A stretch of 8,606 nucleotides of DNA from JALZAA01 sp035938395 (GTDB lineage: Bacteria > Actinomycetota > Acidimicrobiia > IMCC26256 > JACDBD01), in the NCBI GenBank assembly GCA_035938395.1, contig DASZGY010000060.1:1-8606 (forward strand), read 5' to 3'. Below the pieces are notes generated by a model, which saw only the letters and a program-made list of their open reading frames with translations, made no database searches and was not told the DNA's origin. Below, piece after piece: positions 1 to 6,185 of this stretch; the first letter of the stretch is position 1, and each line of letters opens with the position of its first letter. The position numbers and the translations under genes are program-made.

Positions 1-717
1 CGGGAGCGCGCCGATCAGCACCGGACCGGCGCCCCGCTCGCGGACGTCACGGACGCAGTGGACGATCAGCGCGCTGGCAATCCCCCGGTGACGGAAGTCC
101 GGGTGCGTGAACAGGTCCTCCACCTTGCCGACACCGTTCGCGCCCGGCCACGACGACAGGAAGGCGCAGTCGACTTCGCCGGCGTGCGCGAGCCAGAAGC
201 GCAGGGCCGGCGCCTTCGCGCGCTTGGTCGCGACCATCTCCGACGTCACCTCCTCGTCCCATGATGGGTGCACGTGCCGGCGCGCCTGCTCCTCGTGGTC
301 GAGACGCGCCAGTCGCCGGACGGCCGACCAGTCGTCGTCCGACTCAACGAGCCGAATGTCGATCGCCGGCAGGTCGCGCGCGACCTCGAGCCGTCCGTCG
401 AGAAGCAGCTGGAGCTCGTCCTCGAACTCGAAGCCGTCGAGCACGAGTTGCGCCTCGAACGCCGGTGGCGTCCACGGGTCGATGTGGAAGACGCGGTGAG
501 GCAAGCCGTCGAAGAGCTCGTCGGCTCGGTCGAGGACCGATGCGATCTCGTCCCTCGTGCCCGCCCGTACGAAAGCGGCGAAGTTGACGTCATAGATGCG
601 GGAAGCGTCGACGTCGCGCACGAAGCGAGCGAGCGGTTCGTGGCGAACGTCGCAGCCGAGCTCGTAGTAACCCTCGAGCGTCTCGTAGACCCGGACGAGC
701 AGGTCCCGGTCGGGCAC
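1..717 (-). CDS. GNAT-family N-acetyltransferase, 3' end outside the window
   Basis: Likely transfers an acetyl group from acetyl-CoA to an unidentified small-molecule or protein amine in the cytoplasm. The minus-strand frame is open for 239 codons and runs off the left edge. Residues 199-218 form a typical GNAT motif A: V-E-D-L-F-T-H-P, then R-H-R-G-I-A (residues 209-214), the pyrophosphate-binding loop and start of the long helix. Residues 1-110 are diverged, but the stretch around 50-107 (HRVFHIDP, then F-E-A-Q-L-V-L-D-G-F) resembles the second half of a degenerate GNAT fold, so this may be a tandem-GNAT protein. The GTG start at 717 is chosen because it lies 2 bases after the amidohydrolase stop; no strong ribosome binding site is seen, which suggests translational coupling. 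The family is fairly secure, the substrate is unknown. Confidence 0.8.
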   Translation of the reverse strand, partial: MPDRDLLVRVYETLEGYYELGCDVRHEPLARFVRDVDASRIYDVNFAAFVRAGTRDEIASVLDRADELFDGLPHRVFHIDPWTPPAFEAQLVLDGFEFEDELQLLLDGRLEVARDLPAIDIRLVESDDDWSAVRRLARLDHEEQARRHVHPSWDEEVTSEMVATKRAKAPALRFWLAHAGEVDCAFLSSWPGANGVGKVEDLFTHPDFRHRGIASALIVHCVRDVRERGAGPVLIGALP

Positions 718-719
718 CT

Positions 720-2000
720 CTACGAGCGGCGAGGGCCCGCAGTGAGGAGATCGGTCGCCTTCGTCATCTGCGCGCGCTTCCCGACGCTCCTCGGCGTGAT
801 GTCGACGTCCGCCGCACGTGCCCGCAGCGCACCGACCGTGCAGTCCTCACGGGGACGCGTCGCGAACGGATCGAACCGGAAGTGGCGCAGCGCGTTCTCG
901 CACGTGATCGCGGATATCTCGTCGTCGCGAACGCCGGCCGCCTCGAAGGACCGCATGGCGAACTCGGGCGAGGTCGGCCAGGTCGAGTCGGAATGGGGGT
1001 AGTCGCTCTCCCAGCAGATCATGTCGACCCCGACCCGATCGCGCTGCTCGAGACCGGCGAGATCGTCGATGAAGCACTTCACCACGCGCTCACGGAAGAC
1101 CTCGCTCGGGAGCTTGCCGCCGAAGTCCTGGCCGGTCCACGGGTGGTGCCGCGTGTAGATCCAGTCGACCCGCTCGTGGAAGTACGGGATCCAACCGATC
1201 CCACCCTCTGACAGTGCGACGCGCAGATCGGGGAACTTCCGCAGCACGGGCGACCACAGCAGGTCCGCTGCCGCCTGGACGATGTTGACGGGCTGGAGGC
1301 TGATGAGCACGTCGATCGGCGCGTCGTCGGCCGTGACCACCAGCGTCGACGACGAGCCGATGTGCATGCACACGATGGCGTCCTCGTCGGAACACGCCGA
1401 CCAGAACGGGTCCCAGTGATCGGAGTGGAAGCTCGGCATGCGCAGCTTGGCCGGGTTCTCCGAGAAGCTGATGGCGTGGCAGCCCTTGGCGGCGACGCGG
1501 CGCACCTCGTCGGCCATGAGGTGCGGGTCCCACAGCGGCGGCAGCGCGAGCGGGATGAAGCGGCCCGGATACGTGCCGCACCACTCGTCGATGTGCCAGT
1601 CGTTGTACGCGCGGAGCACGGCGAGCGCGGCGTCCTTGTCCTTCGTGCGCGCGAACAGCTGCCCGCACAGGTTGGGGAACGACGGGAAGCACATGGAGCC
1701 GAGCACGCCGTTGGCATCCATGTCGCGGACGCGCTGGTGGATGTCGAAGCAGCCGTCGCGGATCTCGTCGAAGGACGTCGGCTCCATGCCGTACTCCTCC
1801 GGCGGCCTGCCGGCGACTGCGTTCAGCCCGATGTTGGGGATCTCGCGGCCCTCGTACGCCCAGACGTCGCTGCCGTCGTCCTTCCTGACGACGCGCGGTG
1901 CGATGTCGACGTATTCGGCCGGGAGGCGCCCGTCGAACATGTGCGCCGGCTCGACGGCATGGTCGTCCACGCTCACCAGGATCATGTCGTCGAGACGCAC
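720..2000 (-). CDS. Metal-dependent amidohydrolase (amidohydrolase 2 / ACMSD-like family)
   Basis: A TIM-barrel hydrolase or decarboxylase of the amidohydrolase-2 family, 426 residues, predicted cytoplasmic. The N-terminal V-S-V-D-D-H-A-V-E-P (residues 9-18) is the DxH metal motif of the actinobacterial subgroup. H213 in C-M-H-I-G, the L-S-E-G-G-I-G-W block (263-270) and S-D-Y-P-H-S-D (332-338, with D333) are further family signatures and likely metal or catalytic residues. Related proteins often sit near acyl-CoA or aromatic catabolism genes, but the substrate cannot be read from sequence. The GTG start at 2000 is preferred: it has AAGGGGGA (2012-2005) just upstream and the first metal motif follows directly. 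Reading further upstream only adds Arg/His-rich sequence antisense to the divergent gene. ATG 1985 is an alternative start. Residues from about 385 on are a low-conservation tail. A GNAT gene follows 2 bases later. Confidence 0.9.
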   Translation of the reverse strand: MRLDDMILVSVDDHAVEPAHMFDGRLPAEYVDIAPRVVRKDDGSDVWAYEGREIPNIGLNAVAGRPPEEYGMEPTSFDEIRDGCFDIHQRVRDMDANGVLGSMCFPSFPNLCGQLFARTKDKDAALAVLRAYNDWHIDEWCGTYPGRFIPLALPPLWDPHLMADEVRRVAAKGCHAISFSENPAKLRMPSFHSDHWDPFWSACSDEDAIVCMHIGSSSTLVVTADDAPIDVLISLQPVNIVQAAADLLWSPVLRKFPDLRVALSEGGIGWIPYFHERVDWIYTRHHPWTGQDFGGKLPSEVFRERVVKCFIDDLAGLEQRDRVGVDMICWESDYPHSDSTWPTSPEFAMRSFEAAGVRDDEISAITCENALRHFRFDPFATRPREDCTVGALRARAADVDITPRSVGKRAQMTKATDLLTAGPRRS

Positions 2001-2069
2001 GCGGTCCCCCTTGTCTGCTGCTGACGCGGACGTCAGGATATCGGGGACCCGGATCGCGAAGGGGTGGGC
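2001..2069. promoter_or_regulatory. Divergent control region with a perfect 6+6 inverted repeat (candidate operator)
   Basis: This 69-base gap separates the amidohydrolase (minus) from the membrane redox unit (plus). It contains CTGACG (2021-2026), 4 bases (cgga), then CGTCAG (2031-2036), a perfect dyad. For the plus strand, TTGTCT (2011-2016) and CAGGAT (2034-2039) are spaced 17 bases apart, a plausible sigma-70-type promoter. The dyad fills the spacer and overlaps the -10, as a repressor site would. The binding protein is unknown; a TetR-type regulator would suit the dyad size, but that is inference. No regulator gene is in the window. Confidence 0.45.
2057..2063 (+). promoter_or_regulatory. 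Ribosome binding site deciding the start of the membrane protein
   Basis: The sequence gaagggg lies 6 bases before ATG 2070. A GTG at 2064 is also in frame but directly abuts this purine run, so the ATG is preferred. Confidence 0.6.
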
Positions 2070-2642
2070 ATGACGGCATCCACCGCGGGGCCCGTGACAC
2101 GGGCTTCGGTGCCCGTCAAGCTGCTGGCAATCGTGCTCGCCGGCGCGGCCGTCTCGATCGCGCTCGGCGTCTACGGCCGCGTGCACGACCCCACCGGCGA
2201 GAAGCCGTACACCCTGTTCTTCTCCGACACGATCAACCTGAAGGTGTGGTTCGCGAGCGCGGCACTGTTCCTCGCCGCGATCCAAGTCCTGCTGGCATTA
2301 CGCCTGTACGACAAGATCCACATCCCGCGCACGGCGCCGCCGTGGTTGGGCGATGCCCACCGGCTCACCGGCATCGTGACGTTCGGGCTCACGGTGCCGG
2401 TCGCGTACCAGTGCCTCTGGGCGTTGGGGTTCCAGTCGACCGACGGCAGAGTCCTGCTGCACTCGCTGCTCGGCTGCTTCTTCTTCGGCGCCTTCACCAT
2501 CAAGGTCCTCTCCGTCCGGACCCACGGGCTGCCGAACTGGCTGTTGCCGGTGGTCGGCGGCACGGTGTTCGCGACGCTCGTGCTCATCTGGACGACGAGC
2601 GCCGTGTGGTTCTGGCGCGAGTTCGGCTTCCCGAGCTTCTGA
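2070..2642 (+). CDS. DUF6529-like five-helix membrane protein, possible b-type cytochrome
   Basis: A 190-residue integral membrane protein. Hydrophobic segments lie at about 16-36, 57-78, 100-120, 128-148 and 158-180. Histidines sit at helix ends: H97 (D-A-H-R-L-T-G), H131 (L-L-H-S-L-L-G) and H152 (R-T-H-G-L-P). The H-R-x-x-G and H-x-x-x-G patterns recall the heme-b ligating helices of cytochrome b561-like proteins. I recognise it as resembling the actinobacterial DUF6529 group, whose members I recall beside c-type cytochromes; this is from memory and not checked. It sits 9 bases upstream of a membrane-anchored cytochrome c and is very likely co-transcribed with it. Inferred role: a membrane electron carrier passing electrons to or from that cytochrome. 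Heme binding is not proven. The start is ATG 2070 (see the ribosome binding site at 2057). Confidence 0.8.
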   Translation: MTASTAGPVTRASVPVKLLAIVLAGAAVSIALGVYGRVHDPTGEKPYTLFFSDTINLKVWFASAALFLAAIQVLLALRLYDKIHIPRTAPPWLGDAHRLTGIVTFGLTVPVAYQCLWALGFQSTDGRVLLHSLLGCFFFGAFTIKVLSVRTHGLPNWLLPVVGGTVFATLVLIWTTSAVWFWREFGFPSF

Positions 2643-2651
2643 GGGCCCGCG

Positions 2652-3002
2652 ATGACGTTCAAGCGGTTCGTCAACGTGATCGAGATCGTGACCCTCGTCG
2701 TCGCCCTCGGGTTCGTCGTCGCGCTCTTCGCCAACGAGCCCGGGGGTCGCGCCGGCGGCACCGCCAAGAGCGGCCCCGGCTACGACGTCTATCTCGCCAA
2801 CTGCGCCCGTTGCCACGGCCAGGGCGGGCAGGGCGGTGTCGGCCCGAAGCTGGCCGGCGTGGTCACGCGGGACTTCCCCGACGCCCGCGAGGAGATCGCG
2901 GTCGTCCGGGACGGCAGGGCGAGCATGCCGTCGTTCAAGAACGATCTCAGCGCGACCCAGATCCAGGACGTCGTGGCCTACACGCGTACCCAGCTCAAGT
3001 AG
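2652..3002 (+). CDS. Membrane-anchored class I cytochrome c
   Basis: A 116-residue monoheme cytochrome c that carries electrons on the outer face of the cytoplasmic membrane. Residues 8-27 form a single hydrophobic helix with no clear cleavage site or lipobox Cys, so it probably stays as an anchor. A Gly-rich linker (31-43) follows. The heme motif is C-A-R-C-H (C51, C54, H55), and the expected axial Met is M92 in S-M-P-S-F. The C-terminal helix is L-S-A-T-Q-I-Q-D-V-V-A-Y, typical of the family ('LS..ei..v..Y'). GAGGG (2642-2646) lies before the ATG. It is the second gene of a pair with the five-helix membrane protein. Its last 8 bases overlap the 3' end of the convergent ligase gene, so there is no room for a terminator between them. 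The family is secure; the redox partner is inferred. Confidence 0.95.
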   Translation: MTFKRFVNVIEIVTLVVALGFVVALFANEPGGRAGGTAKSGPGYDVYLANCARCHGQGGQGGVGPKLAGVVTRDFPDAREEIAVVRDGRASMPSFKNDLSATQIQDVVAYTRTQLK

Positions 3003-4491
3003 CGGGACGGACGGGCACCACCTCCGACAGCAACGCCTTCTTGTCGACCTTGTGCATGCCGGAGCGCGGCAGCGGCGTGTCGCGCAGCACGAGGCGGCGC
3101 GGGAGCTTGTAGTCGGCCAGTCGGTCGGCGAGGAACGCCCGCACCGAGTCGAGCTCGAGGGGCGTCGCGCCGCCGCGTAGCCGCACCACCGCGCACACGT
3201 CCTGGCCGAGCACGTCGTGCGGGACGCCGACGACCGCCGCTTCCACCACGTCGGGATGCTCGTACAGCGCGCTCTCGACCTCGATCGAATACACGTTGTA
3301 CCCGCCCCGGTTGATCATGTCCTTCTTCCGGTCGACCAGATAGAGGTAGCCGTCCTCGTCGAAGTACCCGAGGTCACCCGTCTGCACCCAGCCGTCACGC
3401 CACGTGCGCGCGCTGGCTTCGGGATCGTTCCAGTACGACCGCTCCCCCGCCGCCAGCCGGATGGTGACCTCCCCGACCTCGCCTTGCGGCCGCTCGTCGC
3501 CGCTTTCGTCCACGACGCGAACGGACGCGCCGGCGACCGGCTTTCCCACCGAACCCGGCCGTCGCAGCAGCTCACCCGGCGGCATCGTGCAGGTGCTGCC
3601 GCCGCCCTCGGTCAGCCCGTAGCCGTTGACGAGCGCCGCGCGCGGGAACGTCTCGGCCAGGGCCGGCAGCGCGTGCGGCGGCGTCGGCGCGCTGCCGAAC
3701 ATCACCATGCGCACCGACTCGGTGTCCCGTCCCGCGAGCGCGCCCGACTCCAGGAGCAGCAGGATCTGCGCCGGCACCATCAGGAGCCACGTCGGTCGCC
3801 GCTCATCGATCAGCGACGCGAATCGCTCAGTGTCGAAGCGGGGCAACGCGATGCTCGTCATGGCGAGACGGAGCGGCATGATCAGCGCGCCGAGGCTCCC
3901 GAACGTTGTCGGCAGCGGCGCCGAGTGCAGGAGGGTCAGCAACGGCTCCAGCGGAGTGGCTTCGTTGGCGAGCACGCTCGCGTGCGTCGAGGTCACGCCC
4001 TTCGGGAGCCCGGTCGTGCCCGACGTGTAGAGGATCTCGGCGAGATCCGACTGGGCGCGCGGGACACGGAAGCGCCCGCCGTCCCCGTTGGTTGCTTCCG
4101 ACCAGTCGCCGCCCCCGATCACCTGCGGCGTCGACAGAGCGCGCGCCCGCGGCTCCTGGTCGCCGCCCGTGACGATCAGAGCAGGATCGGCGCTCGCCGC
4201 GATGTGGTCGAGCTCGCGGGGCGCGTACCGCGGGTTCACGGGCACGACGACCGCCCCCGCCTTGTGTGCGGCGACGTAGGCGACCGCGAAGCGGTCCGCG
4301 AGGTCGGGTGGCAGCAGGATCATCACGCGGTCGCCGGGCTCCACCCCGCGGCCGACGAGCGTGCGGGCGAGGGAGTTCGACCGCGCGTCCCACGTCGCGA
4401 ACGTCATCGCTTCACCGCCGACGACGTCGACCGCGACCCGCTCCGGGAACCGTTCCGCGACTGCTTGCAGTTCGTCCGGGAGCAAGGGCAC
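2995..4491 (-). CDS. Acyl-CoA synthetase / AMP-dependent ligase (ANL superfamily)
   Basis: Activates a carboxylic acid with ATP to an acyl-adenylate and then probably to a CoA thioester. At 498 residues it is full length. Visible signatures are the phosphate-binding loop Y-T-S-G-T-T-G-L-P-K-G (155-165), N-G-Y-G-L-T-E (289-295), T-G-D (371-373), the hinge around D387-R-K-K-D, and G-G-Y-N-V-Y (396-401). The A10 region P-R-S-G-M-H-K-V-D-K-K contains K481, the likely catalytic Lys of the adenylation step. The substrate cannot be told; medium-chain, aromatic or other acids are all possible. The GTG start at 4491 is followed directly by the family's typical N-terminus (P-D-E-L-Q-A-V-A-E-R-F-P-E-R-V). 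It has no Shine-Dalgarno sequence but an ideally placed -10, so translation is probably leaderless. It is divergent from a LivK-like protein over 50 bases. Confidence 0.93.
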   Translation of the reverse strand: MPLLPDELQAVAERFPERVAVDVVGGEAMTFATWDARSNSLARTLVGRGVEPGDRVMILLPPDLADRFAVAYVAAHKAGAVVVPVNPRYAPRELDHIAASADPALIVTGGDQEPRARALSTPQVIGGGDWSEATNGDGGRFRVPRAQSDLAEILYTSGTTGLPKGVTSTHASVLANEATPLEPLLTLLHSAPLPTTFGSLGALIMPLRLAMTSIALPRFDTERFASLIDERRPTWLLMVPAQILLLLESGALAGRDTESVRMVMFGSAPTPPHALPALAETFPRAALVNGYGLTEGGGSTCTMPPGELLRRPGSVGKPVAGASVRVVDESGDERPQGEVGEVTIRLAAGERSYWNDPEASARTWRDGWVQTGDLGYFDEDGYLYLVDRKKDMINRGGYNVYSIEVESALYEHPDVVEAAVVGVPHDVLGQDVCAVVRLRGGATPLELDSVRAFLADRLADYKLPRRLVLRDTPLPRSGMHKVDKKALLSEVVPVRPAT

Positions 4492-4541
4492 GTCCGCACT
4501 GTATTGACGCGAGCCGAGCGGACCCAGAACACTCCCCCGCC
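4492..4541. promoter_or_regulatory. 50-base divergent promoter region, probably leaderless in both directions
   Basis: On the minus strand TACAGT (4503-4498) is followed by exactly 6 bases and then GTG 4491, the spacing expected when transcription starts at the first codon. On the plus strand TTGACG (4504-4509) and AACACT (4528-4533) are 18 bases apart, with ATG 4542 eight bases after the -10. Neither gene has a Shine-Dalgarno sequence; the plus-strand leader is C-rich. The plus-strand -35 abuts the minus-strand -10 hexamer, so the two promoters would compete. Confidence 0.45.
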
Positions 4542-5597
4542 ATGCAGGTGCCCCCCGCCCCCATCCTGGTTGGGCTGCTGTTCGACTTCCCGCAGGCCGA
4601 CGGCGGCGAGAGCTTCGAAGAGGCCGTCCGGCTCGGGCTCGACGAGATCGCCGGCGCCGGCCGCCTGGACCGGCCGGTCGAGTTCGAGACGCGGCTCGCA
4701 CGCGGCCTGCCGCTCGGCACGGAACACGACGTCGTCACCGCGTTCGGCGAGCTCGCCGACGCCGGCGTCTTGCTGATCATCGGCCCGTCGATCAGCGACA
4801 ACGGCCTGATCGCCGCGCCGCTCGCCGACGCCGCCGGCATCCCGTGCATCAACTACACGGGCGGCGAGCGCACCCGGAGCGAGTTCATGTTCCACTACCA
4901 GATCGGTTCGCTCGAGGAGGAGCCGCCGATCCTGGCGCGCCGCTTGGCACAACGCGGCTTGCGCAGCGCGGCCGTGATCCATGACCACTCGCCCGTGGGT
5001 GCCGGGTACGCCCGGTACTTCGAGGACGCCCGCGCGCTCGAAGGCATCGAGACGACGGGCGTGGCCGCGATCTCGCCCCTGTCCGAAGATCTGCGATCAG
5101 TGGTCGCGCGGCTCCGCGAGACCGGTCCCGACGCGCTCGTGTACCTCGGTCTCGGCGTGGCGTCGCGTGCGGTGGCGGTCGCGCTCGCCGACCTTGACTG
5201 GTCCGTGCCGGTCGTCGCGAACAGCTCGTTGATGTTCGGCTACGCGCGCCCGGACTGGCGCGACGGCTGGGCCGGCTGGGAGTACCTCGACGGCGTCGCC
5301 GACGACAACAAGATGCGCGCGCACCTGCGGGAGAAGTCGAAGCGCGCCGCCGGCGGCCCGATCGGCTGCGCCGCCTACGACATGGGCCGGCTCGTGGGCG
5401 AGGCGATCGCCCGCGCCGGGCATCTCACCCGCGCCGGCCTCAAGGACGGCCTCGAGCGGGTGAAGCAGCTGCCGGCCACGTCAGGTGTCGACGGGACGAC
5501 GATGGGCTTCGGGAACTTCGACCACGCCGCCCTGAAGGGCCGCTACCTCGTCCTCCGGGAATGGCGCGACGGCAAGACCGTGCAGGTCAGCACCTAG
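4542..5597 (+). CDS. LivK-like periplasmic-binding-protein-fold protein without export signal
   Basis: A 351-residue protein with the type 1 periplasmic binding fold (branched-chain amino acid or amide binding, LivK/AmiC-like). The N-terminus starts straight into the first strand (A-P-I-L-V-G-L-L-F-D-F-P, residues 6-17). G-P-S-I-S-D (81-86) is the usual ligand-contact loop, R-S-A-A-V-I-H-D (141-148) starts the second domain, and P-D-A-L-V-Y-L-G-L-G (197-206) is a typical later strand. No signal peptide, twin-Arg motif or lipobox Cys is present, and upstream in-frame sequence offers none. No ABC permease or ATPase gene is nearby. It is therefore probably a cytoplasmic ligand sensor or stray subunit, unlike true transporter lipoproteins. 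It shares a promoter region with the CoA-ligase gene, which suggests a related ligand. Its stop overlaps the stop of the convergent peroxiredoxin gene within CTAG. Confidence 0.85.
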   Translation: MQVPPAPILVGLLFDFPQADGGESFEEAVRLGLDEIAGAGRLDRPVEFETRLARGLPLGTEHDVVTAFGELADAGVLLIIGPSISDNGLIAAPLADAAGIPCINYTGGERTRSEFMFHYQIGSLEEEPPILARRLAQRGLRSAAVIHDHSPVGAGYARYFEDARALEGIETTGVAAISPLSEDLRSVVARLRETGPDALVYLGLGVASRAVAVALADLDWSVPVVANSSLMFGYARPDWRDGWAGWEYLDGVADDNKMRAHLREKSKRAAGGPIGCAAYDMGRLVGEAIARAGHLTRAGLKDGLERVKQLPATSGVDGTTMGFGNFDHAALKGRYLVLREWRDGKTVQVST

Positions 5598-6061
5598 AGC
5601 GACTCGAGGATCTCGATCACCTTGTCGTTGGGCGGGATGTTGTACTGCTGCGCGCCGACTTCCTCGAAGCGCACCACGCCTTCGGCGTCGACGACGAAGA
5701 GCGCCGGCCGCTGGCCGAGCGAGATGAGACGGCTGGTGACGTCGTATGCATCGAAGACGGCGTGGTCCTCATCGACGAGCGTGGGGTACGGAAGCGGGTG
5801 CGAACGGAGATAGGACTCTGATCGGGCGGGGCTCTCGGCCGAGATCGCCAGCACCTCGGCCCCCAGGGTGGTGAAGCGTTCGTAGTCGTCGCGCAACTGC
5901 GCGAGGTGCCGGCGGCAGAACGGTCAGGAGTAGCCGCGGAGGAAGGCGAGCACGACCGGACGACCGCGGAACGACGACAGCGACACGTCGCCGCCGCCCG
6001 ATCGCGGGAGCGTGAAGTCGGGCGCGGGTGATCCGGTCGGAACCGTCGAGCTCTCACTCAT
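5594..6061 (-). CDS. Peroxiredoxin-like (AhpC/TSA, thioredoxin-fold) selenoprotein with in-frame UGA
   Basis: A cytoplasmic thioredoxin-fold reductase or peroxidase of 155 residues if TGA (5926-5924) is read as selenocysteine at position 46. The N-terminus has the redoxin pattern P-A-P-D-F-T-L-P (12-19), S-L-S-S-F-R-G-R-P-V-V-L-A-F (27-40), then L-R-G-Y-S-U-P-F-C-R-R-H (41-52). Relatives have C-P-F-C here, so U46 and C49 form a U-x-x-C redox pair. After it come E-V-L-A-I-S-A-E-S (strand), P-Y-P-T-L-V-D-E-D, and the cis-Pro-type R-P-A-L-F-V-V-D-A-E-G-V-V-R. The frame is intact on both sides of the TGA, so decay is unlikely. ATG 6061 has AGGAG 4 bases upstream. A hairpin fitting bacterial SECIS rules follows the TGA. 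A TTG restart at 5896 would give a 100-residue product without an active site. No selA, selB, selD or tRNA-Sec gene is in the window. Confidence 0.85.
5877..5922 (-). promoter_or_regulatory. Candidate bacterial SECIS element downstream of the UGA
   Basis: Numbering mRNA bases after the UGA as +1 onwards, UCGCGC (+20 to +25) pairs with GCGCGA (+30 to +35), closing an AGUU loop with G as its second base. The upper stem is 6 bp (plus-strand positions 5889-5904). A lower 5-bp stem, CGUUC (+2 to +6) with GAACG (+43 to +47), starts one base after the UGA. Known bacterial SECIS features are a small apical loop 16-37 bases from the UGA with a G among its first two bases, on a stem of at least 4 bp. 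All are met here. High GC makes chance hairpins common, so confidence is moderate. Confidence 0.6.
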
Positions 6062-6185
6062 GATGCTCCTGTCGCCGTCGCAGCTCCGGCTCTGCGAACT
6101 CTAGGGGCAACCCTTGACGGAAGGGGCGGCGGCCGGAATCGTTGGGCAGACGGCACTGAGCCGTGAGCACACGATGGGGGGACAC
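6062..6185. promoter_or_regulatory. Divergent promoter region between the selenoprotein and dodecin genes
   Basis: Plus strand: TTGACG (6114-6119) and AATCGT (6137-6142), 17 bases apart, are a good promoter candidate for dodecin. Minus strand: TAGAGT (6103-6098) is a candidate -10 for the selenoprotein, giving a leader of about 30 bases with AGGAG just before ATG 6061; no good -35 is visible for it. The run of Gs at 6176-6181 just before ATG 6186 serves as the dodecin ribosome binding site. Confidence 0.4.

Noticed and set aside
268..1002. Plus-strand open frame over the GNAT and amidohydrolase genes
   Set aside because: Antisense shadow; the minus strand carries the GNAT acetyl-CoA motif and the amidohydrolase C-terminus.
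2001..2285. N-terminal extension of the amidohydrolase to 2285
   Set aside because: It would run antisense through the membrane protein gene and adds charged, unrelated residues; GTG 2000 has a ribosome binding site.
1898..3112. Plus-strand open frame of about 400 codons across the cytochrome unit
   Set aside because: The translation is Arg/Pro-rich low complexity, out of frame with two clearly real genes.
3217..4776. Long plus-strand open frame opposite the ligase gene
   Set aside because: Its product is Arg/His/Asp-rich with no recognisable domain and lies antisense to a full ANL ligase with all motifs; such frames are common in GC-rich DNA.
5594..5896. A 100-residue redoxin fragment starting at TTG 5896
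   Set aside because: It lacks the active site and has no ribosome binding site; conserved redoxin sequence continues in the same frame upstream of the TGA to a good ATG at 6061.
5594..6061. Selenoprotein gene as a pseudogene with a nonsense mutation
   Set aside because: The only stop falls exactly on the redox-active position, no other lesions are present, and a SECIS-like hairpin follows. A sequencing error cannot be excluded from this window alone.
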